A DNA stretch of 40,421 bases from assembly GCA_041175665.1 (NCBI GenBank), contig JBEDEM010000029.1:1-40421 (forward strand), given 5' to 3'. Both the position numbers and the translations under genes were made by a program. Positions 1 to 8,941 of the stretch are shown one piece after another. Every line of letters starts with the position of its first letter. The stretch's first letter is position 1. The notes below the pieces were generated by a model. That model was not told where the DNA came from, searched no databases, and saw nothing but the letters and a program-made list of their open reading frames with translations. Origin of the DNA: UBA3064 sp016868095 (GTDB lineage Bacteria; Pseudomonadota; Gammaproteobacteria; Burkholderiales; Burkholderiaceae_E).

Positions 1-77
1 GCAATATGCACGACCACAGCAATGGTAAGGCCGGTCGCCCGGCGATTGGTACTGGCGTCGCGTTCAGAGAAGTCCAT
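1..77 (-). CDS. Probable TonB-family energy transducer, N-terminal fragment (runs off the window)
   Basis: Only the first 25 codons lie in the window. The minus-strand ATG at 77-75 overlaps the last 14 bases of mltD. The readable peptide starts MDFSERDAST and continues RRATGLTIAVVVHIA: a short charged N-terminus followed by an R..GL..VVV.H pattern leading into a hydrophobic stretch. This resembles the N-terminus of TonB-type transducers, which anchor in the inner membrane and pass proton-motive energy to outer-membrane receptors. No good Shine-Dalgarno sequence precedes the ATG, so translational coupling to mltD would be expected. The family call rests on this short pattern only; another single-span membrane protein is possible. 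Confidence 0.4.
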   Translation of the reverse strand, partial: MDFSERDASTNRRATGLTIAVVVHI

Positions 78-2193
78 AGCTTGGCGGGGGCTGATAACTT
101 GCGGTCACTCGGGGTGCTGCCTTTGGACTCGCCTCAGGCTGGGTCTTGGATTCACTGGCTGGTTTGGGCTTTGAGACCTTGTTCGCTGGAGACTGAACAG
201 TGTTGCTGGCATTGTTGGGCTTTGTCTGTGGTTGATTCTTGACTTCAGCTTTGGTTGATGTTGGCTTTGGTGCGGTTGCCTTTGCTGGCTTTGATGCGTT
301 TGACGCTGTTGTTGCTTTGGAAGATTTCGTCTGATCTTTTGCTGCAGGCGTCTTCACTGAAACCTTCGCTTTGGTGTTCACCTTCGCTTGGTTTGTTGAT
401 TTAGCAGCATCAGGAGCCGGCTTTGGTGCTAAGGGCTCACTCGCGATGACCTTTGCGACCCCTGACTCATTGGTCAGGACCGTCTGCGCACTCGCAGGTC
501 GAACCAGGAGCCGCATGCCTTGTTTGACCTCGTGTTTAAGACTATTCCACGCCTGGAGCGTCGCTGCTGTCACACCATAGCGTCGAGCGATTGACTCGGT
601 GGTTTCCTTTTTACCCACACGGTGATAGAGCGCGGGGCGTTGTACTTTTTCAAGGATTCGAGGACCATCAAAACTGGTCATCACTGTCATCGCAGTAGGC
701 TTATCGTCGGGTGCTGGGGCTAGTAGTCGGGTGCCTGGTAACACCTTCGAGCTTCGCAAACCATTGGCGCGCATGATTTCCTGTGCACTAATGCCAAGGC
801 GCGAGGCCAGGCTTTGAATGCTCTCGCCCTGCTCTAAGGTGTAGGGACGCCAACGGGAAAAGGGCTTGTTTGCCTCCTCGTGGGCCTTCATTGCAGCAAG
901 AAACGACTCAACACGATCCGCCGGGATTTTGATTTGGTCATTGGTGCGCGCGGCAATAACGGGTCGGTTATGCGCTGGATTGAGCGAAACAAATTCGTCT
1001 TCCGACATACCGGCAAAGCGTGCTGCAAGTTTGAGATCGAGATGGAGTGGCGCCTCCACTTCGACAAAATAGGCCTTGTTGGGCATTGGCGGAAGTCGAA
1101 CGTTAAAGGCTTCAGGATTGGCAACGATCGCCCGAAGTGCCATAAGTTTTGGTACGTAATGCCTCGTTTCCTGGGGCATATTGAGCGAAAGATAATCAGC
1201 AGACCTACCGCTGGCCTGATTTCTTCTCATGGCCTTGCCAACTGCGCCTTCACCCCAGTTATAGGATGCAAGCGCAAGAAACCAATCGTTGCCTTGTAAC
1301 TCGTAAATGCGCTGCAGGTAGTCAAGCGCTGCCTGCGTGGAGTGAACAGGATCTCTCCGATTATCGACCCACCAATTTTGCGAAAGGTTATAGGCTTTAC
1401 CCGTCGAAGGGATGAACTGCCAAAGCCCCGCGGCTTTTGCGGGTGAGATGGCGGTCGGATTCATCGCGCTCTCTACAAAAGGCAGCAAGGCCAACTCGCC
1501 AGGCATGCCGCGCTTTTCGATTTCCTCAACGATATAAAAAAGGTATCTAGATCCTCGTTCGAACATCCGCTCAAGGTATTCGGGCTTGTGGCTGTAATAC
1601 TGGATATGCTTGTTTACCAAGGGCGAATCTAGCGGGGGAAGCGCAAATCCTGCTCTCATCCGCTCCCACAAGTTAGCGTATTCGGGACGCAGCGCGGAGG
1701 GCGCCTCAGCGCTAATCGCTGGTTCGCTAAGGGCGTCAAGTCGAGGCTCTGATAGCAGCTCTCCTCGGTCGCTCCATATGGCGCCCTCGGGTGTATCCGA
1801 ATCGGACTTGAGTTCAACCGAGCGCGTGATTAGTTTGACATCCGTCACAACACCGACCTGACTGCTTGACAAAGCTGCGTTCGTAGCCAGCAGAACATGG
1901 TTGCTTTGTGCGGACCGCTCACGTGCAGCACCTGCCTGCATGGATTCGTAACGTGCAGCTAGGGCTATTAGCTCACGTTTTAATTCAGCCTCATGAGGGC
2001 TTATCCGATCAGGTTGTGGGCTGTTGCCACTGGCGGCTGTCTCGTCGTCGGAGACGCCATGCTCCATGGATGCCTTGAATTCACTAAATACTTTGCCAAG
2101 CGAGGCCTGATCGCTTGGCAAAGTTGCACATCCCTGGACAAGACAAAACGATGTCGCCAGAGAAATTAGTTGAAGTTGTCTTTTAAAGCGCAT
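64..2193 (-). CDS. mltD: Membrane-bound lytic murein transglycosylase D (lipoprotein, SLT + 2 LysM)
   Basis: Cleaves the MurNAc-GlcNAc bond of peptidoglycan with 1,6-anhydro product formation, at the periplasmic face of a membrane. The N-terminus is a lipoprotein signal ending LVQGC (Cys22 from the ATG at 2193). The SLT domain carries the probable catalytic Glu241 in LLPFVES, followed by KAAGLWQFIPSTG and ASYNWGEGAV. Two LysM repeats lie at about 451-492 and 523-565. After about residue 570 comes a roughly 140-residue tail rich in Lys, Ala, Thr, Pro and Ser. The reading frame extends upstream to an ATG at 2208 and a TTG at 2247, three bases after the gloB stop; none of these starts has a clear ribosome site, and 2193 was chosen because it begins the signal sequence. 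It follows gloB on the same strand, probably one transcript. Confidence 0.93.
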   Translation of the reverse strand: MRFKRQLQLISLATSFCLVQGCATLPSDQASLGKVFSEFKASMEHGVSDDETAASGNSPQPDRISPHEAELKRELIALAARYESMQAGAARERSAQSNHVLLATNAALSSSQVGVVTDVKLITRSVELKSDSDTPEGAIWSDRGELLSEPRLDALSEPAISAEAPSALRPEYANLWERMRAGFALPPLDSPLVNKHIQYYSHKPEYLERMFERGSRYLFYIVEEIEKRGMPGELALLPFVESAMNPTAISPAKAAGLWQFIPSTGKAYNLSQNWWVDNRRDPVHSTQAALDYLQRIYELQGNDWFLALASYNWGEGAVGKAMRRNQASGRSADYLSLNMPQETRHYVPKLMALRAIVANPEAFNVRLPPMPNKAYFVEVEAPLHLDLKLAARFAGMSEDEFVSLNPAHNRPVIAARTNDQIKIPADRVESFLAAMKAHEEANKPFSRWRPYTLEQGESIQSLASRLGISAQEIMRANGLRSSKVLPGTRLLAPAPDDKPTAMTVMTSFDGPRILEKVQRPALYHRVGKKETTESIARRYGVTAATLQAWNSLKHEVKQGMRLLVRPASAQTVLTNESGVAKVIASEPLAPKPAPDAAKSTNQAKVNTKAKVSVKTPAAKDQTKSSKATTASNASKPAKATAPKPTSTKAEVKNQPQTKPNNASNTVQSPANKVSKPKPASESKTQPEASPKAAPRVTASYQPPPSYGLL

Positions 2194-2250
2194 GATCAAG
2201 CGCGGCATTTTATACAGGTTACGAGACTTTTCCAGCCAATGAGTCAAGGA

Positions 2251-3132
2251 TTAGGCGCGAAACTCGTTTTTCCAGGTCCTTAATGCGGCAAAACGGGCTA
2301 TCCGGTCGGCTTTGTTCGCAGTTTGGGGCTCTGCGTGGTGCATCGGTGCCTGATCGACCAGTCCGAGCAAAAAGGGGTTGCTTTGCAATTCGTGCATTAA
2401 AAGGCTGGGCACAGTCGACAAATCGCGCTCGCGCATGGATTCAGCTTCGCTTAACCTTGCGGTAATGGCCGGGTGATCGGGGTGAGCCGCTTTTGCAAAG
2501 CGCAGATTCGAGAGGGTGTACTCGTGGGCGCAACAAACCAAGCTGTCAGCGGGTAGCGTGCACAGCTTTGCCAAGGAATCGAGCATTTGAGCGGGATTGC
2601 CTTCAAAAATGCGCCCGCAACCTGCCGCAAAGAGGCAGTCACCGCAAAACAACATTTTTTCTTCAGCAAGAAAATACGCAATATGCGAGCGCGTATGGCC
2701 CGGTACGCTGATGACCTGTGCCTGCGCAAATCCCAAATCGACTCGGTCACTGTCATCAAGGCCATTTGCCTGCGGATGAATGCGCTCGTCGCGCGGCCCA
2801 TAAACCCTCAAAGATTGTCCTCGTTGCGAAGCCCACTGAAGCAAATCGTCGACACCGCCTTGATGGTCCGCATGATGGTGGGTGAGCAAAACACCAACAA
2901 TTTGCAATCCTCGCGAGGCGGCGGCTTCGATGAGGACTTTTCCGTCACCGGGATCCACGACCCAGCAAAGGTTTGAACCCGGGTCTTGTAGCATCCAAAG
3001 ATAGTTATCCTCAAAGGCCTTGATACGATGAAGGTGCGCTGGGAGGCGTGCAACAAATTGCGCGTTGACTTGTTCTGAGGGTGCCTCAAAACGATCTCGG
3101 GCGGTATTGAGGATTGCTTGCTTAGTGTTCAT
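2251..3132 (-). CDS. gloB: Hydroxyacylglutathione hydrolase (glyoxalase II)
   Basis: Second step of methylglyoxal detoxification: hydrolyses S-D-lactoylglutathione to D-lactate and glutathione in the cytoplasm. The metallo-beta-lactamase fold shows THHHADH (His85, His87, Asp89, His90), then PGHTRSH (His146), FCGDCLF (Asp165) and AHEYT (His203), the full binuclear metal set. The core starts near residue 36 (RIKAFEDNYLW), so the 293-residue product has about 30 more N-terminal residues than the usual family start; the ATG at 3132 is the first in-frame start. The gene lies directly upstream of mltD and diverges from a methyltransferase gene, an arrangement common in betaproteobacteria. Confidence 0.95.
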   Translation of the reverse strand: MNTKQAILNTARDRFEAPSEQVNAQFVARLPAHLHRIKAFEDNYLWMLQDPGSNLCWVVDPGDGKVLIEAAASRGLQIVGVLLTHHHADHQGGVDDLLQWASQRGQSLRVYGPRDERIHPQANGLDDSDRVDLGFAQAQVISVPGHTRSHIAYFLAEEKMLFCGDCLFAAGCGRIFEGNPAQMLDSLAKLCTLPADSLVCCAHEYTLSNLRFAKAAHPDHPAITARLSEAESMRERDLSTVPSLLMHELQSNPFLLGLVDQAPMHHAEPQTANKADRIARFAALRTWKNEFRA

Positions 3133-3236
3133 CGATGCGGTCTTTCATAAATTTGGATCTGAGAACATGGGCATCATGGGCTATGGGAGTCGATGTTGAA
3201 GACGGTCGCTAGGCACGCTAGACCTGGAGTTTGATG

Positions 3237-4058
3237 ATGTTGCAAAACGAAGAGCTTCAAATCCACGCCGCTTGGCTTAGCTGGCTGCAGACGCCTTCTG
3301 GGCATTATCTCAGCGACTGGCTTCAAAAGCGGCTTGATTTAATGCTCGCCGATGAATTCGGTTATTTCGCAGTCCAGTGCGGTATGCCAAGCCTTGATGG
3401 TTTACGAAACAACCGAATGAGTCACCGCATCTTGCTCCAATATCCCATCATTGACCAGAGCTTGGCTTTGGAGCGGCCTACAAACAAAGAGCATGCCACC
3501 GTCCCTGAGCGGGCGTCTGTCGATGAACAGCCCCGTAGCCACTCCGGGATTTGGGTGGATGCTTTTGCCGACCTGCCGCTCGCTTCTGGTTCGGTTGACC
3601 TACTGCTTTTGCCTCATGTGCTTGAATTCTCACCTGATCCACATGCGGTTTTGCGTGAAGCCTATCGGGTTTTGCGTGCTGAAGGAAGGCTCGTTGTCGC
3701 TGGACTAAACCCCTGGAGCCTTTGGGGTTTGCGCGAGATGGCACTTGGGTCTTGGTTTGGTAACAGGCTTCCCCCTGAGTGCCATATGATTGCTTTGGGC
3801 AGGTTAAGGGACTGGATGGTCTTACTAGAATTTGAGATGGACCGTGGCCGATTTGGCTGCTATCGCCCCATGTGTGACACGGACATGTGGCTCAATCGAT
3901 GGGCTTGGGCCGAGGCGGCAGGCGATCGCTGGTGGCCGATTTGTGGGGCTAGTTATTTGATTGGCGCGGTCAAGCGATCAAAGTCGATGCGTTGGGTTGG
4001 TCTCATACCCGGCGAGCGGCGTGCTATCTTCGGCCGGCCGCAGGCTGCGAGAATTTAA
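3237..4058 (+). CDS. Class I SAM-dependent methyltransferase (type 11-like), substrate unknown
   Basis: The protein of about 273 residues has the C-terminal half of a class I methyltransferase fold: LLLPHVLEFSPDPHAVLREAYRVL (split here as LLLPHVLEF and VLREAYRVL) followed by EGRLVVAGLNPWSLWG. The usual glycine-rich SAM motif I is degenerate; the corresponding stretch reads YFAVQCGMPSLDGL. This degenerate form is typical of the methyltransferase found beside gloB and rnhA in betaproteobacteria, whose substrate I do not know. GGAG at 3226-3229 sits 7 bases before the ATG at 3237, preferred over the ATG at 3234 and the TTG at 3231. It is followed 39 bases later by rnhA, probably in the same transcript. 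Confidence 0.8.
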   Translation: MLQNEELQIHAAWLSWLQTPSGHYLSDWLQKRLDLMLADEFGYFAVQCGMPSLDGLRNNRMSHRILLQYPIIDQSLALERPTNKEHATVPERASVDEQPRSHSGIWVDAFADLPLASGSVDLLLLPHVLEFSPDPHAVLREAYRVLRAEGRLVVAGLNPWSLWGLREMALGSWFGNRLPPECHMIALGRLRDWMVLLEFEMDRGRFGCYRPMCDTDMWLNRWAWAEAAGDRWWPICGASYLIGAVKRSKSMRWVGLIPGERRAIFGRPQAARI

Positions 4059-4097
4059 GGGTAGCTTGGCGAGGTAATTTGAGGGTGGCGCGGCAAC

Positions 4098-4571
4098 GTG
4101 GATAAAAACTTAACAGACCAGCGCGTTGTGATTTATACCGATGGTGCTTGCAAGGGTAATCCGGGCCCGGGGGGTTGGGGTGCGGTGCTTTGTTTTGGCG
4201 AGCAGCAAAAAGAGTTGCTTGGCGGGGAAGCAAGCACCACAAATAATCGGATGGAGCTAACAGCAGCCATTGAAGCGCTCAAGGCCTTAAAGCGCCCCGT
4301 TGCTGCTGATATTTATACCGATTCACAGTATGTCATCAAGGGTCTCGAGCAATGGCTGCCAGCATGGAAAGCGCGAGGTTGGCAAACGGCAGACAAAAAA
4401 CCAGTCAAGAATAAAGACCTCTGGGTTTGTCTTGATGAGCTTGCGGGCCAACATCAGCTCAACTGGCACTGGGTAAAGGGCCACGCGGGCAATCCTGGCA
4501 ATACACGTGCCGATGCGCTTGCTAACCAAGGCGTTGTTCAATTTGGCAGGATGAATCAATCTTCGGCTTGA
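4098..4571 (+). CDS. rnhA: Ribonuclease HI
   Basis: Degrades the RNA strand of RNA-DNA hybrids in the cytoplasm. At 157 residues it matches the usual family length. All catalytic residues are visible: Asp15 in IYTDGACKGNPGPGGWG, Glu53 in NNRMELTAA, Asp75 in IYTDSQYV, and Asp139 in TRADALANQ, with the loop His129 in WVKGHAGNPGN. The start is GTG at 4098 with a purine-rich GAGGGTGG about 9 bases upstream. In betaproteobacteria rnhA is often next to dnaQ; here two efflux genes separate them. Confidence 0.96.
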   Translation: MDKNLTDQRVVIYTDGACKGNPGPGGWGAVLCFGEQQKELLGGEASTTNNRMELTAAIEALKALKRPVAADIYTDSQYVIKGLEQWLPAWKARGWQTADKKPVKNKDLWVCLDELAGQHQLNWHWVKGHAGNPGNTRADALANQGVVQFGRMNQSSA

Positions 4572-4640
4572 TCGGTTCGCTGCAAAGCTAAGGGTCACTG
4601 ACTTGCAGATACGGCTACTTACCAGGAAAGCTTTTGAGCT

Positions 4641-5855
4641 GTGCTAGCCTCGGAGGCTATGTTTAGAAAACCGCTCGTGTTATTCGTGTCAGGCGCAGCG
4701 CTCGCGGGACTGGCGTGGTACGGCTGGCAGGCTCAACGCCATCTTTCCACCGAGGTCGCTGTGGTTCAAAAGGCGGGGCCAGCCGCAGCTGATCAGGCTC
4801 CGAAGAAGGATGGTAAAACGGAAGGCTCTGCAGCCAGGCCCGATGGTCCTCAGGCGAAACGGGATGGGCCTCCTGCAAAAGGCGGGCCGCGTGGTCCTGC
4901 CTCGATCGAAATCCAAGCTGCCATGAATAAGGATCTCGCCGATAAAGCAAGTGCTGTGGGCACGCTCAGGGCTAACGAAACCGTGGTCCTTCGCTCAGAG
5001 GTTGCGGGTCGGATCGCTTATCTTGCCTTTAAAGATGGTGAGACCGTCAGCAAGGGCCATACTGTTTTGAAGCTCGATGCGGCGGTGCAAGAAGCGGAGC
5101 TTGCGCAAGCTAAGGCTGAGCTTGCGCTAGGTCAGACCAATTTTGATCGAAGTAAAGACTTGGCGCAGCGGAAGTTTGTCAGCGACAGCGCGCTTGATCA
5201 GGCCGCGGCTAATCTACGCGTTCTCGAGGCTAAGTTTCAACTCGCCAAAGCTCGTCTTGATCGGACTGTCATCCGTGCGCCTTTCTCGGGTCAGTTGGGT
5301 TTGCGAAACATAAGTCTTGGCGACTATGTCAAAGAGGGCACCGATTTAGTCTTACTTGAAGATGTTGCGAGCTTGAAAATCGATTTGCGTTTGCCTGAAC
5401 GTTATCTTGGACGGCTTAAGAAAGGTCAACCTATTCAGGTGCTTATAGACGCTTTTCCCGATAAAACATTTAAAGCACAAGTTGAAGCGACTGATATTCA
5501 AGTCGATGCCAATGGACGCTTCGTACTTGTCAGAGGGGTTATGGCCAATCCCGGCGGCAGTTTGCGAAGCGGCATGTTTGCTAGAGCTTCATTGACGCTC
5601 GCCGAGCGTAAAGGCGCGGTCATGGTTCCCGAGGAAGCCATAACTCCCATCGGCAACGAGCTTTTCGTGTGGCTTGCGATTGAGGGGAAGGCCAAGCGCG
5701 TGAAGGTGCAGACAGGTTTGAGGCAAGACGGACTCGTTGAGTTAATCGGCGACGTCCGTGGTGGTGATCAGGTGGTAATTGCAGGGCAGCAACGTCTGAT
5801 GCGCGACGGTCAGGAAGTAAGAAGCCTTGGTGCTGGCTCGCAGGCAAACAAGTGA
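4641..5855 (+). CDS. RND efflux periplasmic adaptor (membrane fusion protein, HlyD/AcrA type)
   Basis: Links an inner-membrane RND pump to an outer-membrane channel. An N-terminal membrane anchor (FRKPLVLFVSGAALAGLAWYG) is followed by a hydrophilic linker rich in Pro, Gly, Lys and Asp (about 45-90), then a lipoyl/barrel-sandwich half (VLRSEVAGRIAYLAFKDGETVSKG, given here as AGRIAYLAFKDGETVSKG), an alpha-hairpin (about 150-200), the second lipoyl half (RTVIRAPFSGQLGLR), and a beta-barrel/membrane-proximal domain. The GTG at 4641 has AGGAAAG 10 bases upstream; an ATG at 4659 is an alternative but its GGAGG is only 2 bases away. Its stop overlaps the start of the RND pump in GTGA. No outer-membrane channel gene is nearby. 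Confidence 0.92.
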   Translation: MLASEAMFRKPLVLFVSGAALAGLAWYGWQAQRHLSTEVAVVQKAGPAAADQAPKKDGKTEGSAARPDGPQAKRDGPPAKGGPRGPASIEIQAAMNKDLADKASAVGTLRANETVVLRSEVAGRIAYLAFKDGETVSKGHTVLKLDAAVQEAELAQAKAELALGQTNFDRSKDLAQRKFVSDSALDQAAANLRVLEAKFQLAKARLDRTVIRAPFSGQLGLRNISLGDYVKEGTDLVLLEDVASLKIDLRLPERYLGRLKKGQPIQVLIDAFPDKTFKAQVEATDIQVDANGRFVLVRGVMANPGGSLRSGMFARASLTLAERKGAVMVPEEAITPIGNELFVWLAIEGKAKRVKVQTGLRQDGLVELIGDVRGGDQVVIAGQQRLMRDGQEVRSLGAGSQANK

Positions 5856-8800
5856 ACCTGCCCGAGTTATGCATACGACGCCCGGTTTTTGCAACGGTTT
5901 TGTCGCTGCTCGTGTTGTTGCTCGGGATTGTTTCCTACGATCGGCTTCCGGTACGCGAATACCCCAAGATTGAAGAGCCGGTTGTCACGGTTGAGACCAA
6001 GTATTTAGGGGCCTCCGCTGAGATTGTTGAATCGGCCGTCACTAAAATCATGGAGGACTCGATTGCCGGTATCGAAGGCGTCGACGTACTCACCTCGATA
6101 TCGAGAGCAGAAACGAGCCAGATCACCGCAAGGTTTCGCCTCGATCGAGAACCAGATGGCGCAGCCGCTGACGTACGTGACCGAGTGTCGAGAGTTCGCT
6201 CGCGTTTGCCTCAAGGCATTGACGAGCCAGTGGTTGCCAAGGTTGACGCGGATGCAAATCCAGTGATATGGCTTAGTTTTTATAGCGACACCTTGCCGCC
6301 TATTGAAGTCTCTGATGTCGTCAGCCGGATCGTTAAGCCGAGGCTTCAAACTTTGCCAGGCGCAGCGGACGTGCGGATATTTGGCGAGCGTCGCTTTGCC
6401 ATGCGGATTTGGCTAGACGCCGACCGGCTCGCAGCGTATAAGCTCACACCCGCCGATGTTGAAGAAGCCTTACGCCGGCAAAATGTTGAAGTGCCTGCGG
6501 GAAGGATTGAGAGTCTTCAGCGCGAGTTCACGGTTACGTCCCAAACCGATTTGCAAAGAGAACAGCAATTTCGCGACATCATTGTCAAGGTTGTGAACGG
6601 TTACCCAGTAACGCTGGGCGAGGTCGCAAGAGTGAAGATTGGCGCACTCAATGAGCGAACCAACGTCACACTCAATGCGCAGCCAGCCGTGTCCGTGGGT
6701 CTTATCAAACAGGCCACGGCCAATCCATTGGTGCTTGCTGCGGCACTCAAAGAGGAGTTGCCAAAGCTTCAGCAAAGTCTTCCTCAAGGTTTGAACGTTC
6801 GGATTGCCAACGATACAACCGTCTTTATCGATAAGTCCCTTGAGGCAGTCTTTCGGACGATTGTTGAGGCGATTGCGCTTGTTGCCTTGGTAATTCTGGT
6901 TTTTCTGGGCACCTTGCGGGCTTCGGTGATTCCTCTCGTGACCATCCCGGTTTGTTTGGTCGGTGCTTGCACACTAATGTACGCCGCCGGGTTTTCGATC
7001 AACACGCTCACGCTGCTTGCCTTGGTTTTGGCCATCGGTCTTGTCGTTGACGACGCTATTGTGGTGCTTGAGAACATTTACCGGCACATTGAAGACGGCA
7101 TGAAGCCCTTTGATGCAGCTATTCGAGGTACCCGCGAGGTTCAGTTCGCTGTGATCGCCATGACCCTCACGCTAGCAGCAGTGTTTACACCGATCGCCTT
7201 CACAACCGGCAGGACTGGACGCTTATTTATCGAGTTTGCTTTATCACTGGCGGGTGCGGTTTTGATCTCAGGGTTTGTGGCGCTCACCCTCACGCCGATG
7301 ATGTGCTCGCGCCTTTTGCGCTCCCATGCTGAAGACGCGCGAGAGAAGCGCTTCTCAAGCTACTTTGTGAGCTGGATCGATCGGGTTGTGGCGCTCATAA
7401 CAAACGCATATGCCGCACTTTTGCGAGGGGCGCTTCGCTTTCGCTGGCTGGTACTCGTGTTGGGATTAGCGGTTGGTGGGGCGAGTGTCTGGTTATTCAA
7501 AGAGTCGAAGAAAGAACTGACGCCGCTTGAAGATCGGGGCACCGTGGTGATTATTTTCAGTGCGCCGGAAGGATCATCCATCGATTACACCACCCGATAC
7601 GGGCGACTGATCGGTGAGATCGCGGCAAGGATTCCCGAATTCGACCGCAGGTTTGTCGTTTCTGGTTCGCCAACGGTCACACAAGGGATTGGTTTTTTGC
7701 GCATGGTTGACTGGCAGGATCGGCAGCGTGGTACCGCAGACATCCTTAAAGAGCTCCAGCCTAAACTTTTGTCAATCCCTGGCGTGCTGGCCTTTGCCGT
7801 TGCGCCGCCATCGCTTGGCCAGTCGCCAAGGGTGAGGCCAATCAATTTTGTGGTGCTCACCTCAGAGCCCTACCAAAATCTCCAGGCCACTGTGGCCCCC
7901 TTTGTCGCTGAATTGCAGCGTCATCCGGGTCTTCAAGGCGTGGATATTGATTTGAAGCTCAATAAGCCCGAAATCAAGCTTGAGATTGACCGTCAAAGGG
8001 CAGCGGATGCTGGCGTTCAAGTTGAAGCAATCGGGCGCGCCTTGGAAACCATGCTTGGCGGTCGGCAAGTCACACGTTTCAAACGTGAGGGCGAGCAATA
8101 TGATGTGATGGTTCAGCTTGACGCGTCGGCACGATCATCGCCTCGCGATATCGCTGACATATACGTCCGTGGTCGTGGGGATACCATGGTCCCACTGGCT
8201 AGTCTGGTGTCTGTCAAAGAGTCAGTCGCTCCGCGCGAACTCAATCACTTCGCACAACGACGCGCGGTCACGATAACCGCTAATTTGGCGCCAGGTTATT
8301 CGCTTGGCGAAGCGATCACGATGATGGAGACCACCGCGCAAAAGTATCTCAAACCGGGTTACGCCATCGATTACAACGGTGAAACCCGGGAGTTCAAGCT
8401 CTCGTCAACCGCGCTTTATCTCACTTTCTTATTAGCTTTAGCCTTTATTTATCTTGTACTCGCAGCGCAATTTGAAAGTTTTATCGACCCTTTGATCATC
8501 ATGTTTTCAGTGCCCTTGTCGATGACGGGTGCACTCGCGCTATTGAAGTATGGTGGTGGATCGATCAATGTGTACAGTCAGATCGGCTTGATCACGCTGG
8601 TTGGCCTCATTACCAAACACGGTATCTTGATTGTCGAATTCGCCAACCAATTGCAACGCGAAGGAAAATCACCCATCGATGCAGTCTTTGAATCGGCAAA
8701 GCTGCGCTTGCGACCGATCCTAATGACCACCGGCGCGATGGTTCTCGGTGCCGTGCCGCTTGCCCACTCGAGTGGTGCCGGGGCTGAAAGTCGCACGCAA

Positions 8801-8941
8801 ATCGGCCTGGTCATTGTGGGCGGTATGAGCTTTGGGACGGTGCTTACCTTGTTCGTGGTGCCGGTGGTTTATTCGCTCATTGCAAGGCGTAAGCGAGCCG
8901 AGCAAGCACTGGGAGGAGCACATGCGGCAGGTGGTGCTTGA
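5852..8941 (+). CDS. RND-family efflux transporter permease (HAE1/AcrB-like)
   Basis: A 1029-residue proton-driven inner-membrane exporter. The start reads LCIRRPVFATVLSLLVLLLG, typical of the first transmembrane helix, followed by a large periplasmic loop; a second half repeats the architecture. The proton-relay Asp pair is visible in AIGLVVDDAIVVLENIYRH, and the C-terminal half has GLITLVGLITKHGILIVEFA (no Asp pair, as usual). Substrate cannot be read from the sequence; drugs, solvents or metabolites are possible, and the absence of heavy-metal-RND features argues against CusA type. The GTG start overlaps the adaptor stop by 4 bases, so the two are translationally coupled. Confidence 0.93.
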   Translation: MNLPELCIRRPVFATVLSLLVLLLGIVSYDRLPVREYPKIEEPVVTVETKYLGASAEIVESAVTKIMEDSIAGIEGVDVLTSISRAETSQITARFRLDREPDGAAADVRDRVSRVRSRLPQGIDEPVVAKVDADANPVIWLSFYSDTLPPIEVSDVVSRIVKPRLQTLPGAADVRIFGERRFAMRIWLDADRLAAYKLTPADVEEALRRQNVEVPAGRIESLQREFTVTSQTDLQREQQFRDIIVKVVNGYPVTLGEVARVKIGALNERTNVTLNAQPAVSVGLIKQATANPLVLAAALKEELPKLQQSLPQGLNVRIANDTTVFIDKSLEAVFRTIVEAIALVALVILVFLGTLRASVIPLVTIPVCLVGACTLMYAAGFSINTLTLLALVLAIGLVVDDAIVVLENIYRHIEDGMKPFDAAIRGTREVQFAVIAMTLTLAAVFTPIAFTTGRTGRLFIEFALSLAGAVLISGFVALTLTPMMCSRLLRSHAEDAREKRFSSYFVSWIDRVVALITNAYAALLRGALRFRWLVLVLGLAVGGASVWLFKESKKELTPLEDRGTVVIIFSAPEGSSIDYTTRYGRLIGEIAARIPEFDRRFVVSGSPTVTQGIGFLRMVDWQDRQRGTADILKELQPKLLSIPGVLAFAVAPPSLGQSPRVRPINFVVLTSEPYQNLQATVAPFVAELQRHPGLQGVDIDLKLNKPEIKLEIDRQRAADAGVQVEAIGRALETMLGGRQVTRFKREGEQYDVMVQLDASARSSPRDIADIYVRGRGDTMVPLASLVSVKESVAPRELNHFAQRRAVTITANLAPGYSLGEAITMMETTAQKYLKPGYAIDYNGETREFKLSSTALYLTFLLALAFIYLVLAAQFESFIDPLIIMFSVPLSMTGALALLKYGGGSINVYSQIGLITLVGLITKHGILIVEFANQLQREGKSPIDAVFESAKLRLRPILMTTGAMVLGAVPLAHSSGAGAESRTQIGLVIVGGMSFGTVLTLFVVPVVYSLIARRKRAEQALGGAHAAGGA

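Noticed and set aside
371..1861. Several plus-strand open frames opposite mltD
   Set aside because: They have no ribosome sites or recognisable domains and lie antisense to a complete, well-conserved gene.
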